From NCBI RefSeq assembly GCF_900142875.1, contig NZ_FRCK01000002.1, forward strand, positions 62,001 through 126,000: 64,000 nt of DNA. Reading direction: 5' to 3'. A model generated the notes under the pieces. That model searched no databases. It was not told the origin of the DNA and saw nothing but the letters and a program-made list of their open reading frames with translations. This document shows positions 1 through 8,697 of the stretch, piece by piece (position 1 is the first letter of the stretch; every line of letters begins with the position of its first letter). The translations under genes and the position numbers were made by a program. Source of the DNA: Paracoccus solventivorans. Its GTDB lineage: Bacteria; Pseudomonadota; Alphaproteobacteria; Rhodobacterales; Rhodobacteraceae.

Positions 1-204
1 GGCGCGCGGGCGACGGTCGGGATCGATTTGCGGGGCTGGCAGCACATGGGCAGGGTTCCTTACGCCGTCCCGATATGGGCGCGAAACCGCGCCGCTGCAA
101 CCGTCACGCCGCTTTGAGTTGAAACCGCCGCCGCCGCAGGTTAGCGCTGGGGCCCGAAACCAAGTCTGAAACCACACCCGAAATCAACGGGGGACAGGAC
201 ACCG

Positions 205-828
205 ATGACCGGCCGCATGAACCGCCGCCAGATGATGATGCTGTCGCTGCCGCTCATGGCCGCGCCCTCGGCGCTGCTGGCGCAGGCGGCACGGCCCACG
301 GCCGCCGCCGCGCCTGCCGCTGCTGCCGCGACCCCGGCCGCACCGCGCAGCCGCGCCCCTTATGACCCCGCCCCGACCGAGGTCGCGATCCGCGACGGGT
401 TCGAGGTCGGCTCGATCATCGTGGTGTCGAACCAGTATTATCTTTACCATGTGATCGCCCCGGGCCGGGCGGTGCGCTACGGCGTCGCCGTCGGCACTGC
501 CGAGCTGGTGTGGAAAGGCCGCGCCGTGGTCGGGCGCAAGGTGGAATGGCCCAGCTGGACCCCCACCCCCGCGATGATCGAGCGCAAGCCCGAGCAATAT
601 GCCAAATACGCCAACGGGATGCCGGGCGGGCCGCAAAACCCGCTGGGCGCACGGGCGCTGTATCTGCACACCGTGTCCGGGCAGGACACCTCGATCCGCA
701 TCCACGGCACCACCGAGCCGGGGTCGATCGGGCGGGCGGTGTCGAACGGCTGCATCCGCATGCGCAACGAGGCGGTGATGGACCTGTTCGACAAGGTGCC
801 GCTGGGCACCCCGGTCTACGTCTACTGA
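205..828 (+). CDS. L,D-transpeptidase (YkuD domain), exported
   Basis: Predicted periplasmic peptidoglycan cross-linking enzyme of 207 residues. An N-terminal segment with two arginines before a hydrophobic stretch ending in LLAQA (about residues 7-28) looks like a signal peptide. An Ala/Pro-rich linker (29-57) leads to a YkuD catalytic domain (about 68-207). The family signature is present: H167 in IRIHGT and the S180-N-G-C183 motif with catalytic Cys183 followed by Ile-Arg. NPLG at 145-148 is also typical. The domain fold call is firm. Whether it makes 3-3 cross-links or attaches a protein to the wall cannot be read from sequence. The start at 205 has a GGGGACAGG ribosome site; ATG at 217 is an alternative. 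The mnmH gene starts two bases after its stop, so the two are probably co-transcribed. Confidence 0.93.
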   Translation: MTGRMNRRQMMMLSLPLMAAPSALLAQAARPTAAAAPAAAAATPAAPRSRAPYDPAPTEVAIRDGFEVGSIIVVSNQYYLYHVIAPGRAVRYGVAVGTAELVWKGRAVVGRKVEWPSWTPTPAMIERKPEQYAKYANGMPGGPQNPLGARALYLHTVSGQDTSIRIHGTTEPGSIGRAVSNGCIRMRNEAVMDLFDKVPLGTPVYVY

Positions 829-830
829 GC

Positions 831-1907
831 TTGCAGCCGGCCGAGTTCCAGCTGACCTCTCTGACCGGGCTGGCAGGCGCCGGGTTCGATGCGATCATCG
901 ACGCGCGCTCGCCGTCCGAGTTCGCCGAGGACCACCTGCCCGGCGCGATCAACCTGCCGGTGCTGGACGACGCGCAGCGGGCCGAGGTCGGCACCATCTA
1001 CAAGCAGGTCTCGCCCTTTCAGGCCCGCAAGATCGGCGGCGCGCTGGCCGCGGCCAATGTCGCGCGCCATGTGGCGGGGCCGCTGGCTGGGCATGGCGGC
1101 GGCTGGCGGCCGCTGGTCTATTGCTGGCGCGGCGGGCAGCGTTCCGGCGCGTTCGCCACGATCCTGGCACAGATCGGCTGGCGCACCGCGCGGCTGTCGG
1201 GCGGCTGGAAAAGCTGGCGCGCGCTGGTGCTGGATCAGGTGGAACGCCGCGGCCCGCCCGCGCCGGTGGTGGTGCTGGACGGCAATACCGGCGCCGCCAA
1301 GACCGAGATCCTGCACCGTCTGGCCGCGCGCGGGGTGCAGGTGGTCGACCTCGAGGGGCTGGCCAACCACCGCGGCAGCCTGTTCGGCGCCCGCCCCGGC
1401 GGCCAGCCGGCGCAGAAGCTGTTCGAGACGCGGCTGGCGCTGGCGCTGGCCGGGCTCGATCCCGCGCGGCCGGTGGTGGTCGAGGCCGAAAGCTCTCGCA
1501 TCGGCGGGCTGGCGCTGCCCCGGGCGATGTGGCGCGCGATCTGCGAGGCACCGCGGCTGCGGCTGTCGGTGCCGGTGGCGGCCCGTGCCGCCTATACCGC
1601 CCGCGCCTATGCCGATGCGGTCTTGGAACCCGGCCGGGTCGAGGCCACCGTCGCCCGGCTTGCCCCCCTGCACCCGGCCGAGCGGATCGAGGACTGGCGC
1701 ACCCTCGCGCAGCGCGGCGAATGGGCGGCGCTCGCCGAGGGGCTGATGCGCCACCATTACGACCCGCGCTATGAAAAGCACCGCGCCCGCCACGACGCGC
1801 TTGAGCGCGCGGTGATCGAGGTCGCGCGGCTGGACGCGGCCGGGCTGGACGATGCCGCCGCCCGGGTCGAGGCCGCGGTGGCCGGGCTGCATCCGCAGGG
1901 TCTGTAA
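831..1907 (+). CDS. mnmH: tRNA 2-selenouridine synthase
   Basis: MnmH/SelU converts 2-thiouridine at the wobble position of some tRNAs to 2-selenouridine, via a geranylated intermediate. An N-terminal rhodanese domain (about residues 10-135) carries the catalytic Cys98 in VYCWRGGQRSG. A P-loop domain follows with GNTGAAKT at 151-158. I chose the TTG start at 831, two bases after the preceding stop, because homology-like sequence begins there and the 358-residue length fits the family. The frame stays open further upstream, but that part is antisense-like shadow of the transpeptidase. Selenophosphate synthetase (selD) is not in this window, so a selenium supply has to be encoded elsewhere for the enzyme to make selenouridine. 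Confidence 0.92.
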   Translation: MQPAEFQLTSLTGLAGAGFDAIIDARSPSEFAEDHLPGAINLPVLDDAQRAEVGTIYKQVSPFQARKIGGALAAANVARHVAGPLAGHGGGWRPLVYCWRGGQRSGAFATILAQIGWRTARLSGGWKSWRALVLDQVERRGPPAPVVVLDGNTGAAKTEILHRLAARGVQVVDLEGLANHRGSLFGARPGGQPAQKLFETRLALALAGLDPARPVVVEAESSRIGGLALPRAMWRAICEAPRLRLSVPVAARAAYTARAYADAVLEPGRVEATVARLAPLHPAERIEDWRTLAQRGEWAALAEGLMRHHYDPRYEKHRARHDALERAVIEVARLDAAGLDDAAARVEAAVAGLHPQGL

Positions 1908-1913
1908 AGGGAA

Positions 1914-1936
1914 CGGCCGCGCGATCTGCGCGGCCG
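1914..1936 (+). terminator. GC hairpin after mnmH
   Basis: Perfect 9-bp arms (CGGCCGCGC and its complement) around a 5-base loop, seven bases after the mnmH stop. There is no immediate T run. A T5 tract appears only after the repeat element that follows. Confidence 0.45.
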
Positions 1937-1940
1937 CAAC

Positions 1941-1990
1941 CGGGGGTTTTCCACCCCCGGGACCCCCGTAGGGTATTTTTACCAGAAAGA
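1941..1990. repeat. Dispersed intergenic repeat, copy 1
   Basis: Contains the hairpin CCGGGGGTTTTCCACCCCCGG (arms of 8 bp around TTTCC), a run of C, then GGGTATTTTT and an AAAGAAG tail. The same modular arrangement recurs at 5.8, 21.1 and 39.2 kb and, inverted, at 4.6 and 17.8 kb. It sits between convergent genes (mnmH and the copper chaperone). Confidence 0.75.
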
Positions 1991-2001
1991 AGCCCTCTGG
2001 T

Positions 2002-2475
2002 TCAGTGCGCGGCGCCATGGCCGCTGTGATCGTCATTTCCGCCGGCGGGGGCGAAGTCGTTGTCCACCCGCAGCGCCACCGGCACCGTGCCGCAGGCGCC
2101 GAAGTCCAGCGTCAGCTCGAACTCATCGCCCTGCGCCATCGGGGCCTTGGTGGCCATGAACATGACGTGATCGCCGCCCCGCTCCAGCGCGTGGGTAGTG
2201 CCGGCGGGGATGGTGATGCTGTCGACCTGCACCATCGACATCACGCCGTTTTCCTCGACATGGGTGTGCAGCTCGGCGCGGTCGGTGACCTGCGGGGCGC
2301 TGGCCGCGCCCAGCACGCAATCGGCGCTGCCGTTGTTGGTGATCGACATGAAGGCGGCGCCGACCGAGGGGTTGGTCGAGCGGGCATAGGCGTCGGTCAC
2401 GGTGATGTCCTGCGCCAGCACGGCCGCGGGCAGGATGGCCGCCAGCGCGGCCGCGATGAAGGAAGTGCGGTTCAT
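2002..2475 (-). CDS. Copper chaperone PCu(A)C
   Basis: Periplasmic Cu(I) chaperone, a family known to deliver copper to cytochrome oxidase CuA/CuB centres. It has 157 residues with a Sec signal peptide ending around AVLAQ (residue 22). The diagnostic spacing is exact: H70-x10-M81-x21-H103-x-M105. The C-terminus is rich in His and Asp (NDDHSGHGAAH), a possible second metal site seen in some family members. The start at 2475 is preceded by AGGAACGAGAG; the frame is open further upstream but lacks support. The next gene on the same strand upstream is a small exported protein that may be co-expressed. Confidence 0.93.
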   Translation of the reverse strand: MNRTSFIAAALAAILPAAVLAQDITVTDAYARSTNPSVGAAFMSITNNGSADCVLGAASAPQVTDRAELHTHVEENGVMSMVQVDSITIPAGTTHALERGGDHVMFMATKAPMAQGDEFELTLDFGACGTVPVALRVDNDFAPAGGNDDHSGHGAAH

Positions 2476-2513
2476 GGAAATCTCTCGTTCCTGATGTGAC
2501 AGTATCGTCGTTC

Positions 2514-2867
2514 TCAACCCAGCAGCGGCGGCGGCGGGCCGCGGGCCTGGGGGGTGGGACGATCCGCCGTGGCGGGAACAGGGGCGGCGGCCAGCAGGGT
2601 GGCCTGCGGCGGCCCGGCCGGGCGCCGGGGCAGCACCGGCGGCAGGTCCAGCGCAGCGATCAGCGCCGTCGCCATGTCGGGGCAGTAATGGGCGTGGCCC
2701 TGGGGGCCCGGCTCGCCCGGCAGGGCGGCGCGGGTGACGACCACCACGGCGCTGCCGGTGCACAGCACCACCTCGGTCCCATGGCGCAGCTGCCCGCGCG
2801 CCATCCCCAGCGCAATGCTGGTCAGCAGCATCAGCAGGACGAGGGACAGGCGCAGCATCGGGATCAT
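2514..2867 (-). CDS. Small exported protein of unknown function (DUF2946-like)
   Basis: A 117-residue protein with a strongly hydrophobic N-terminus (residues 4-22), a central part with two cysteines (VLCTG and HYCPD) and a Pro/Ala-rich tail. The cysteine pattern and position beside a PCu(A)C chaperone resemble the DUF2946 family often found in copper loci, but the match is by eye only. The start at 2867 is one choice; ATG at 2858 is equally possible, and the ribosome site is weak for both. It ends 38 bases before the copper chaperone start on the same strand, so the two are likely one operon. Confidence 0.6.
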   Translation of the reverse strand: MIPMLRLSLVLLMLLTSIALGMARGQLRHGTEVVLCTGSAVVVVTRAALPGEPGPQGHAHYCPDMATALIAALDLPPVLPRRPAGPPQATLLAAAPVPATADRPTPQARGPPPPLLG

Positions 2868-3063
2868 CGCCGGCAGTCTACGCGGTGAGAGGCCGGGGAC
2901 CAAGGGGGGTATCCGGCAGGGACGCCGGCGGGACAGGGGGACCGCCGGGTGCGCAACGCGCAAAGCCCCGCCGTTCGGGCAGGGCTTGCAGCAGGCATGC
3001 ACAGGACGGGGCGAATCGCAGCAGACCCGGTGGGCCATGGCGCCGCGACCCGCCCGCGGGCGG

Positions 3064-3339
3064 TCAGGCCTTGGCCAGGTCGCGCTTGATCTTCAGCGCG
3101 CGGGGCGACAGCTCGTCGTCCTTGGCCTTGGCCAGGAACGCATCCAGCCCGCCGCGGTGGTCGACCGAGCGCAGCGCCGCGGCCGAGATGCGCAGCGAAT
3201 AGGACTGCCCCAGCTTGTCCGACATCAGCGTGACGTCGTTCAAGTTCGGCAGGAACCGGCGGCGGTTCTTGTTGTTGGCATGGCTAATGGTGTTGCCGGA
3301 CATCGGCCCCTTGCCGGTCAGTTCGCAGACGCGCGACAT
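3064..3339 (-). CDS. rpmB: 50S ribosomal protein L28
   Basis: Large-subunit ribosomal protein of 91 residues. It begins [20 protein letters not shown], the characteristic L28 opening with the conserved N-terminal cysteine, followed by the basic [11 protein letters not shown] segment and a lysine-rich C-terminus. L28 of 90-100 residues is normal for alphaproteobacteria. A frame open upstream to 3696 is not part of it. It is transcribed away from meaB and has a hairpin in its leader. Confidence 0.97.
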   Translation of the reverse strand: MSRVCELTGKGPMSGNTISHANNKNRRRFLPNLNDVTLMSDKLGQSYSLRISAAALRSVDHRGGLDAFLAKAKDDELSPRALKIKRDLAKA

Positions 3340-3388
3340 GATCTTGATCCTTCGTTGCAGCGACCGGCCCCGCTGCGGCCGGTGCCGG

Positions 3389-3420
3389 AAATTGAAAGGG
3401 CGCTTGCCAAGGCAGCGCCC
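3389..3420 (-). promoter_or_regulatory. Terminator-like hairpin in the rpmB leader
   Basis: Read on the minus strand, GGGCGCT pairs with AGCGCCC, with GCC/GGC extending the stem around a TT loop and one bulged A. TTTCAATTT follows. It lies 59-81 bases upstream of the rpmB start with no minus-strand gene before it, so it may act as an attenuator or structured leader of rpmB. This is inferred from the structure only. Confidence 0.4.
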
Positions 3421-3561
3421 GGAAATCCGTTGTGCGTGGATAGGGTCGCCCGCGCCCTGCGTCAACCCCGAATCGCCGCGCCCCCTGCGGCGGCCCGCAG
3501 GCTTGGCAAGGGCGCCCCGGACCAATACCACACCGGCAACCGCCAGCCAGAGGGACCGACG

Positions 3562-4566
3562 ATGCCCGAGACTCTTGCCGCCGCCCGTGATCCTGCCGCC
3601 GATCTCGCCGCGGAGCTTGCCGCCCGCGTGGCGGCGGGGGAACGCCGCGCGCTGGCCCGCGCGATCACCCTGATCGAAAGCACCCGCGCCGATCACCGCG
3701 AACAGGCGGTGGCGCTGCTGGCCGCCCTGCCCCGGCGGCAGGCGCTACGGATCGGGCTGTCGGGTACGCCGGGGGTGGGCAAGTCCACCTTCATCGAGGC
3801 GTTCGGGTTGATGCTGACCGGGCTGGGGCTGAGGGTGGCGGTGCTGGCGGTCGATCCGTCCTCGGCGCGCTCGGGCGGCTCGATCCTGGGCGACAAGACG
3901 CGGATGGAGCAGCTGTCGCGCGACCCGAACGCCTATATCCGCCCCTCGCCCTCGCGCGCGGAACTGGGCGGCGTCGCCCGGCGCACCCGCGAGACCGTGC
4001 GGCTGTGCGAGGCCGCGGGCTTTGACGTGGTGCTGATCGAGACGGTGGGCGTCGGACAGTCGGAAACGCTGGTGGCGGAAATGAGCGACCTGTTCGTTCT
4101 GCTGCTGGCTCCCGCGGGCGGCGACGAATTGCAGGGCGTCAAGCGCGGGATCATGGAAATGGCCGACCTGATCCTGGTCAACAAGGCGGATGGAGAGCTC
4201 AAGGCCACCGCCAACCGCACCGTCTCGGATTACGCGGGCGCGCTGCGGCTGCTGCGCAAGCGCCCGCAGGACCCCGAAGGCTTTCCCAAGGCGCTGCCGG
4301 TCTCCGCCGTCGAGGGCGACGGGCTGTCGCGCGCCTGGGAGGAAATGCAGGCGCTGGCCCGATGGCGGCGCGAGACCAGCCATTTCGACCGCCACCGCGC
4401 CGAACAGGCGCAAAGCTGGTTCCTGTCCGAAGTCCGCGCCGGGCTGCTCGCCCGGCTGGAGCGCGAACCCGCCGCATCGAAGCTGGCCACGCTCGGCGCG
4501 CAAGTGGCCACCGGCCAGGCCGACCCGGTGGCCGCCGCCGCGGACATGCTCGACTTCCTCGGCTGA
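3562..4566 (+). CDS. meaB: Methylmalonyl-CoA mutase-associated GTPase MeaB
   Basis: G-protein chaperone (MeaB/ArgK family) that loads and protects the adenosylcobalamin cofactor of methylmalonyl-CoA or ethylmalonyl-CoA mutase. It is a 334-residue cytoplasmic protein. The P-loop GTPGVGKST is at 68-76, followed by the family string [19 protein letters not shown], the switch motif ETVGVGQSE and the guanine-specificity motif NKAD. Length is normal. The ATG at 3562 follows AGAGGGA. No mutase subunit is in the window, so its partner is encoded elsewhere. In this bacterial group the ethylmalonyl-CoA pathway is a likely context, but that is inference. Confidence 0.94.
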   Translation: MPETLAAARDPAADLAAELAARVAAGERRALARAITLIESTRADHREQAVALLAALPRRQALRIGLSGTPGVGKSTFIEAFGLMLTGLGLRVAVLAVDPSSARSGGSILGDKTRMEQLSRDPNAYIRPSPSRAELGGVARRTRETVRLCEAAGFDVVLIETVGVGQSETLVAEMSDLFVLLLAPAGGDELQGVKRGIMEMADLILVNKADGELKATANRTVSDYAGALRLLRKRPQDPEGFPKALPVSAVEGDGLSRAWEEMQALARWRRETSHFDRHRAEQAQSWFLSEVRAGLLARLEREPAASKLATLGAQVATGQADPVAAAADMLDFLG

Positions 4567-4589
4567 CCTCGGCCCGGTCTTTGGTGCCC

Positions 4590-4621
4590 AAATATCCGGG
4601 GGCGCGGGGGCTGGCCCCCGC
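4590..4621. repeat. Dispersed intergenic repeat, inverted copy
   Basis: AAATATCC followed by a G-rich stretch and the hairpin GCGGGGGC-TG-GCCCCCGC (arms 4604-4611 and 4614-4621). This is the reverse order of the modules at 1941-1990. It lies just after meaB and could help terminate it. Confidence 0.6.
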
Positions 4622-4689
4622 CCTGACAGCCCGGAAATAAACGCCCGATCCGCGGCTGCGCGCCCGCGCGAATCGGATATGGTGAGGCT

Positions 4690-5754
4690 ATGGACACGCT
4701 GCCCCTCACCCCCGATTCCGCCGCGCTTTACCAGGCGCTGATCCGCCGCGACCCAGCCTATGAGGGCCGCGCCTGGGTCGGCGTCGCCACCACCGGCATC
4801 TTCTGCCGCCTGACCTGCCCGGCGCGCAAACCCCGCCCGGAAAACTGCCGCTGGTTCGCCAGCCCCGCCGAGGCGCTGGCCGCGGGATTTCGCCCCTGCC
4901 GGCGCTGCCACCCGCTGGGCGCCGAGGCCGAGGGCGATGCGGTGCTGCGCCGGATGCTCGACGCGCTCGAGGCCGATCCCGCGCGGCGCTGGACCGAGGC
5001 CGACGTGGCCGCGCTGGGGCTGGACCCCTCGACGGTACGGCGCGCCTTCAAGCGCCATTACGGGATGAGCTTTCTGGAACTCGCCCGACAGATGCGGCTG
5101 CGCGAGGGGGCGCGGGCGCTGGCCGAGGGCGCGACGGTGATCGCGGCGCAGCTGGACGCGGGGTTCGACAGCGCCAGCGGCTTTCGCGACGCCTTCGCGC
5201 GGCTGTTCGGCCATCCGCCGGCGGCGATGGCGGGGGGTACGCAGGGGCTGGTCGCGGAATGGCTCGACACGCCGCTGGGCGGGATGATCGCGGTGGCGGA
5301 CGACCGCAGCCTGCATCTGCTCGAGTTCACCGACCGCAAGGGGCTGGCGGCCGAGCTGCAACGGCTCTCCAAGGCGGCCGGCGGCCGGATCGGGCTGGGC
5401 CGCACCAGCGTCACCGACGCGGCCGAGGCGCAGTTGCAACGCTATTTCGCCGGCGAAAGCGGCGATTTCGAGCTGCAACTGACCCTGCACGGCACCCAAT
5501 TCCTGCGCGAGGTCTGGGAAGAGCTGCGCCGCATCCCTCCCGGCGCCACCGTCAGCTATGGCGAGCTTGCCGCCCGCATCGGGCGGCCCAGCGCGGTGCG
5601 GGCGGTGGCGCGGGCGGTCGGCTCGAACCAGATCGCCATCGTGGTGCCCTGTCACCGGGTGATCGGGGCGGACGGCAGCCTGACCGGCTATGCCGGCGGG
5701 CTGTGGCGCAAGCAGGCGCTGATCGCGATCGAGCGGAAGCTGGCGGCGGGCTGA
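4690..5754 (+). CDS. ada: Ada: methyl-DNA repair transferase and transcriptional activator
   Basis: Suicide repair protein and regulator of the adaptive response to alkylation, 354 residues. The N-terminal zinc domain has Cys39, Cys43, Cys70 and Cys73; in E. coli Ada the first of these accepts methyl from phosphotriesters. An AraC-type HTH region (about 85-185) is followed by an O6-methylguanine transferase domain (about 190-350) with the active-site PCHRV, Cys321. All three parts are intact, so it should both repair O6-methylguanine and switch on alkylation genes after self-methylation. No alkA or alkB gene is adjacent. The start at 4690 lacks a strong ribosome site. Confidence 0.95.
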   Translation: MDTLPLTPDSAALYQALIRRDPAYEGRAWVGVATTGIFCRLTCPARKPRPENCRWFASPAEALAAGFRPCRRCHPLGAEAEGDAVLRRMLDALEADPARRWTEADVAALGLDPSTVRRAFKRHYGMSFLELARQMRLREGARALAEGATVIAAQLDAGFDSASGFRDAFARLFGHPPAAMAGGTQGLVAEWLDTPLGGMIAVADDRSLHLLEFTDRKGLAAELQRLSKAAGGRIGLGRTSVTDAAEAQLQRYFAGESGDFELQLTLHGTQFLREVWEELRRIPPGATVSYGELAARIGRPSAVRAVARAVGSNQIAIVVPCHRVIGADGSLTGYAGGLWRKQALIAIERKLAAG

Positions 5755-5769
5755 GGCCGGGCGGGCAGG

Positions 5770-5905
5770 CCGGGGGTTTTCCACCCCCGGGCCACTGCCG
5801 TGGCCGCCCTCGCTGAAAACAGTCCACCGAATTGTTTTCCGCGCGGCGGGACCGGGGGTTTTCCACCCCCCGGGCCCCCGAAGGATATTTTCACAAGGAA
5901 GAACT
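5770..5905. repeat. Dispersed intergenic repeat, compound copies
   Basis: Three modules lie in a row between ada and the thioredoxin-like gene. First is the hairpin CCGGGGGTTTTCCACCCCCGG (5770-5790). Second is a palindrome with arms GAAAACA/TGTTTTC (5815-5821 and 5833-5839). Third is a second CCGGGGGTTTTCC hairpin from 5852 followed by AAGGATATTTTCACAAGGAAGAA. The middle module matches the one at 39179-39203. Confidence 0.75.
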
Positions 5906-5966
5906 CGAGTACTTGCACCTTGCGGGCCGCTGGTCGAGACCGTGGGGGTTCTGGAAGGAGCCTTGC

Positions 5967-6350
5967 ATGATCCGCCGGCGCGCGTTGCTGTCCTGGTTTG
6001 CACTTGCTGCCGCCGCTCCGGCAGTGGCGGCGCCGCTGCGGGGACCGGCGGCGGTGCCGCGCGGACTGGCGCTGCTGCTGGTGGAATCGCCGGGCTGTCC
6101 GTTCTGCGCGGCGTTCCGGCGCGAGGTTCTGCCGGGGTATGCGGCGCGGGCCGAGGGGCGGGCGGCGCCTGTCGTGCCGGTGCCGCTGGAAGGGCCGTGG
6201 CCCGACGGGCTGGTGCTGGCGGGCGCGCCTTATGCGACGCCGACCTTCATCCTGCTGCGCGACCGGGTCGAGGTCGGGCGCTTTCAGGGCTATGAATCGC
6301 CCTCATGGTTCTGGCGCGAACTGGGGGCGCTTCTGGCCGCCGCGGGCTGA
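5967..6350 (+). CDS. Exported thioredoxin-fold protein with CPFC motif
   Basis: A 127-residue protein. RRR followed by a hydrophobic stretch ending in PAVAA (about residues 3-22) is a signal peptide. The CPFC redox motif follows ESPG in the first third of the mature protein, and a cis-Pro-like APYATPTFIL segment comes later, both typical of thioredoxin folds. It resembles SoxS/thioredoxin-like periplasmic proteins by eye, but no sox gene is nearby, so its partner is unknown. The start at 5967 has the ribosome site GGAAGGAG. It is probably a periplasmic reductant or disulfide handler. Confidence 0.72.
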   Translation: MIRRRALLSWFALAAAAPAVAAPLRGPAAVPRGLALLLVESPGCPFCAAFRREVLPGYAARAEGRAAPVVPVPLEGPWPDGLVLAGAPYATPTFILLRDRVEVGRFQGYESPSWFWRELGALLAAAG

Positions 6351-6433
6351 GTGCCGCGGGGCTTTTGTCAAGCCGCCCGCTGGGTTAAGGGGGTGCCTGT
6401 ATCCACCGGCGACACGGCGAAAGGACCCCCCTC

Positions 6434-7726
6434 ATGCACGACATCCGCGTGATCCGCGACGACCCGGCCGCGTTCGATGCCGCGCTTTCCCGGCGCGGGC
6501 TGGCGCCGCTGTCGCCCGAAATCCTGGCGCTGGACGCCGAGCGCCGCACCCGCATCAACGCCGCCGAGACCGCGCAGGCCGAGCAGAACCGCGCCAGCAA
6601 GGAGGTCGGCGCCGCCAAGGCGCGCGGCGACGAGGCGGCGTTCGAGGAACTGCGCGCGCTGGTCGCCGCCAAGAAGGCCGAGGTCGCCGCCATGCAGGCC
6701 GAGGCCGCGGCGCTGGACGCCGAGCTCCGCGACCTGCTAATGACCATCCCCAACCTGCCGCTGGAGAGCGTGCCCGAAGGGGCGGACGAAAACGACAACG
6801 TGGAAATCCGCCGCTGGGGCGAGCCGCGGGCGCTGGACTTCACCCCCGTCGAGCATTTCGAGATCGCCGGCGTTCGTCCGGGCATGGATTTCGCCACCGC
6901 CGCCAAGCTGTCGGGGGCGCGTTTCGTCATGCTGACCGGCGCGGTGGCGCGCATCCACCGGGCGCTTGCGCAGTTCATGCTGGACCTGCACGTCGACCGC
7001 CACGGGCTGACCGAGGTCTGGGCGCCGGTGCTGGTCCTGCCCGCGATGATGGAGGGCACCGGCCAGCTGCCCAAGTTCGGCGAGGACAGCTATCAGACCC
7101 GCGAGGGCTGGTGGCTGATCCCCACCGCCGAGGTGACGCTGACCAACACCGTCCACGGCGATCTGGTCGAGCACGCCACCCTGCCCCGCCGCATGGTCGC
7201 GCATTCGCAGTGCTTCCGCTCCGAAGCCGGGTCGGCGGGCCGCGACACCACCGGGATGCTGCGCCAGCACCAGTTCGAAAAGGTCGAGATGGTGTCGATC
7301 ACCGACGCCGAATCGGGGCTGGCCGAGCATGAGGCGATGACGCGGCGCGCCGAAGCCGTGCTCGAGGCGCTGGGGCTGCCCTATCGCACCATCGTGCTGT
7401 GCACCGGCGACATGGGCTTCGGCGCCCGCATCACCCATGATCTCGAGGTCTGGCTGCCCGGGCAGAACCGCTACCGAGAGATTTCCAGCGTCAGCTATTG
7501 CGGCGATTTCCAGGCGCGGCGGATGAACGCCCGCTATCGCCCCGCGGGCGGCGGCAGGCCCGAGTTCGTGCACACGCTGAACGGCTCGGGGCTGGCGGTG
7601 GGGCGCACCCTGATCGCGGTGCTGGAAAACGGGCAGCAGGCGGACGGTTCGGTCGAGCTGCCGGCGGTGCTGCAGCCCTATCTGGGCGGCGCATCGCGGC
7701 TGACCGCCGGCGGAGAGCTTTCCTGA
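6434..7726 (+). CDS. serS: Seryl-tRNA synthetase
   Basis: Class II synthetase that charges tRNA-Ser, 430 residues, the normal length. The N-terminal coiled-coil arm that grips the tRNA variable arm covers about residues 25-105 (Ala/Glu/Lys-rich). Motif 2 is visible in the segment [20 protein letters not shown] (about 256-275). Motif 3 is near residue 385 ([14 protein letters not shown]). The start [11 protein letters not shown] is canonical. It stands alone in the plus direction, followed after 67 bases by a membrane protein gene. Confidence 0.97.
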   Translation: MHDIRVIRDDPAAFDAALSRRGLAPLSPEILALDAERRTRINAAETAQAEQNRASKEVGAAKARGDEAAFEELRALVAAKKAEVAAMQAEAAALDAELRDLLMTIPNLPLESVPEGADENDNVEIRRWGEPRALDFTPVEHFEIAGVRPGMDFATAAKLSGARFVMLTGAVARIHRALAQFMLDLHVDRHGLTEVWAPVLVLPAMMEGTGQLPKFGEDSYQTREGWWLIPTAEVTLTNTVHGDLVEHATLPRRMVAHSQCFRSEAGSAGRDTTGMLRQHQFEKVEMVSITDAESGLAEHEAMTRRAEAVLEALGLPYRTIVLCTGDMGFGARITHDLEVWLPGQNRYREISSVSYCGDFQARRMNARYRPAGGGRPEFVHTLNGSGLAVGRTLIAVLENGQQADGSVELPAVLQPYLGGASRLTAGGELS

Positions 7727-7793
7727 CCCCGGGAAAACCATATGATGCCGGGATTGCGATGGACCCGGGCCCGGCGCGGGGCGTTGCAGAGCC

Positions 7794-8588
7794 ATGAACC
7801 GGAACCTGCAGGTGCTGATCGAGGTGGCGACGGCGGGCGGCTTTGCCGTCTCGGCCCTGCTGACGTCGTTGCGCACCCTGTCAGGCTGGACCCCGGTCAC
7901 CAGCACCCCCCTGTCCTTCGAGCGCACGCTGACGGGGCGGATGTCGCTGGGCGGCGGCGCCGGCGAGCTGTCGTTACTGGGGCTGGTGGCGCAGCCGACG
8001 ACGGCGATTCTGTGGGCGCTGCTGGCGGCGGTGCTGGTGGCGGTGGTGCTGCATCTGGCGGCCCGGCTGCGGGCGCGGCGGGCGGCGCCGCAGCCCCCGG
8101 CGATCGCGCTGGGGCTGGCGATGGCGGCGCTGTGGCCCTGGGTGATCGGTCCCGCGCCGCTGCCGGGGCTGGCGCTGGCCGCGGGTGCCTGCGCCGCGCT
8201 GACGCTGGGGCTCGCCTGGCAATGCGATGCCGTGCAGGGGCAGGCAGAGCCGATCCCGGGGGTCGAGATCCCGCCGGCGCCGGGGGCCTCGGCGCTGGCC
8301 TTCGTCGCGGGCTGGGTGGTGATGGCGGCGACCAGCGCGCTGGGACTGGTGCTGTTCGACTTGGGGATGGGGCTGGAACGCGCGATCCTGCTGGGGCTGC
8401 TGGTGGCGGCGCTGGCCGCGGCCTGGGTGCAGCTGCGCCTGCCACGGCTGGTGATGTTTTCCGCCGCCGCGATCTGGGCGATGATCGGCATCGCGGCCGC
8501 GACCGCCGGCACCAGCATCACCATCGCCACCGCCTGCGTTCTGGGGATCTCGGCGGTGGCGGTGGTGGTGGTGCGCACCACCACCTGA
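7794..8588 (+). CDS. Multi-spanning membrane protein, function unknown
   Basis: I do not recognise this 264-residue protein. It shows about six hydrophobic segments (near residues 8-25, 72-90, 103-135, 164-190, 194-212 and 217-260) separated by short Arg-containing loops. The loop from about 25 to 60 (TLSGWTPVTSTPLSFERTL) is polar and may face the periplasm. There is no conserved catalytic pattern that I can see. The ribosome site is weak. It lies between serS and a sensor kinase on the same strand, 67 and 109 bases away, so co-expression with either is possible but unproven. Confidence 0.65.
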   Translation: MNRNLQVLIEVATAGGFAVSALLTSLRTLSGWTPVTSTPLSFERTLTGRMSLGGGAGELSLLGLVAQPTTAILWALLAAVLVAVVLHLAARLRARRAAPQPPAIALGLAMAALWPWVIGPAPLPGLALAAGACAALTLGLAWQCDAVQGQAEPIPGVEIPPAPGASALAFVAGWVVMAATSALGLVLFDLGMGLERAILLGLLVAALAAAWVQLRLPRLVMFSAAAIWAMIGIAAATAGTSITIATACVLGISAVAVVVVRTTT

Positions 8589-8697
8589 GCGGCCGCCCGG
8601 CGCGGAAACGCCGTCGCCAGCGCCGGGTTTCCTGATAGGATCACACAGGTAAGGATGGTCCGGGCGGCAACGGCCCGACGCAGCGCCGGAGGAGCCG

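Noticed and set aside
510..830. N-terminal extension of the mnmH frame into the transpeptidase gene
   Set aside because: The extra residues are a shadow of the transpeptidase in another frame; rhodanese-like sequence begins only after the TTG at 831.
3745..6003. 752-residue minus-strand frame across meaB and ada
   Set aside because: Antisense to two clear genes, with low-complexity composition and no ribosome site.
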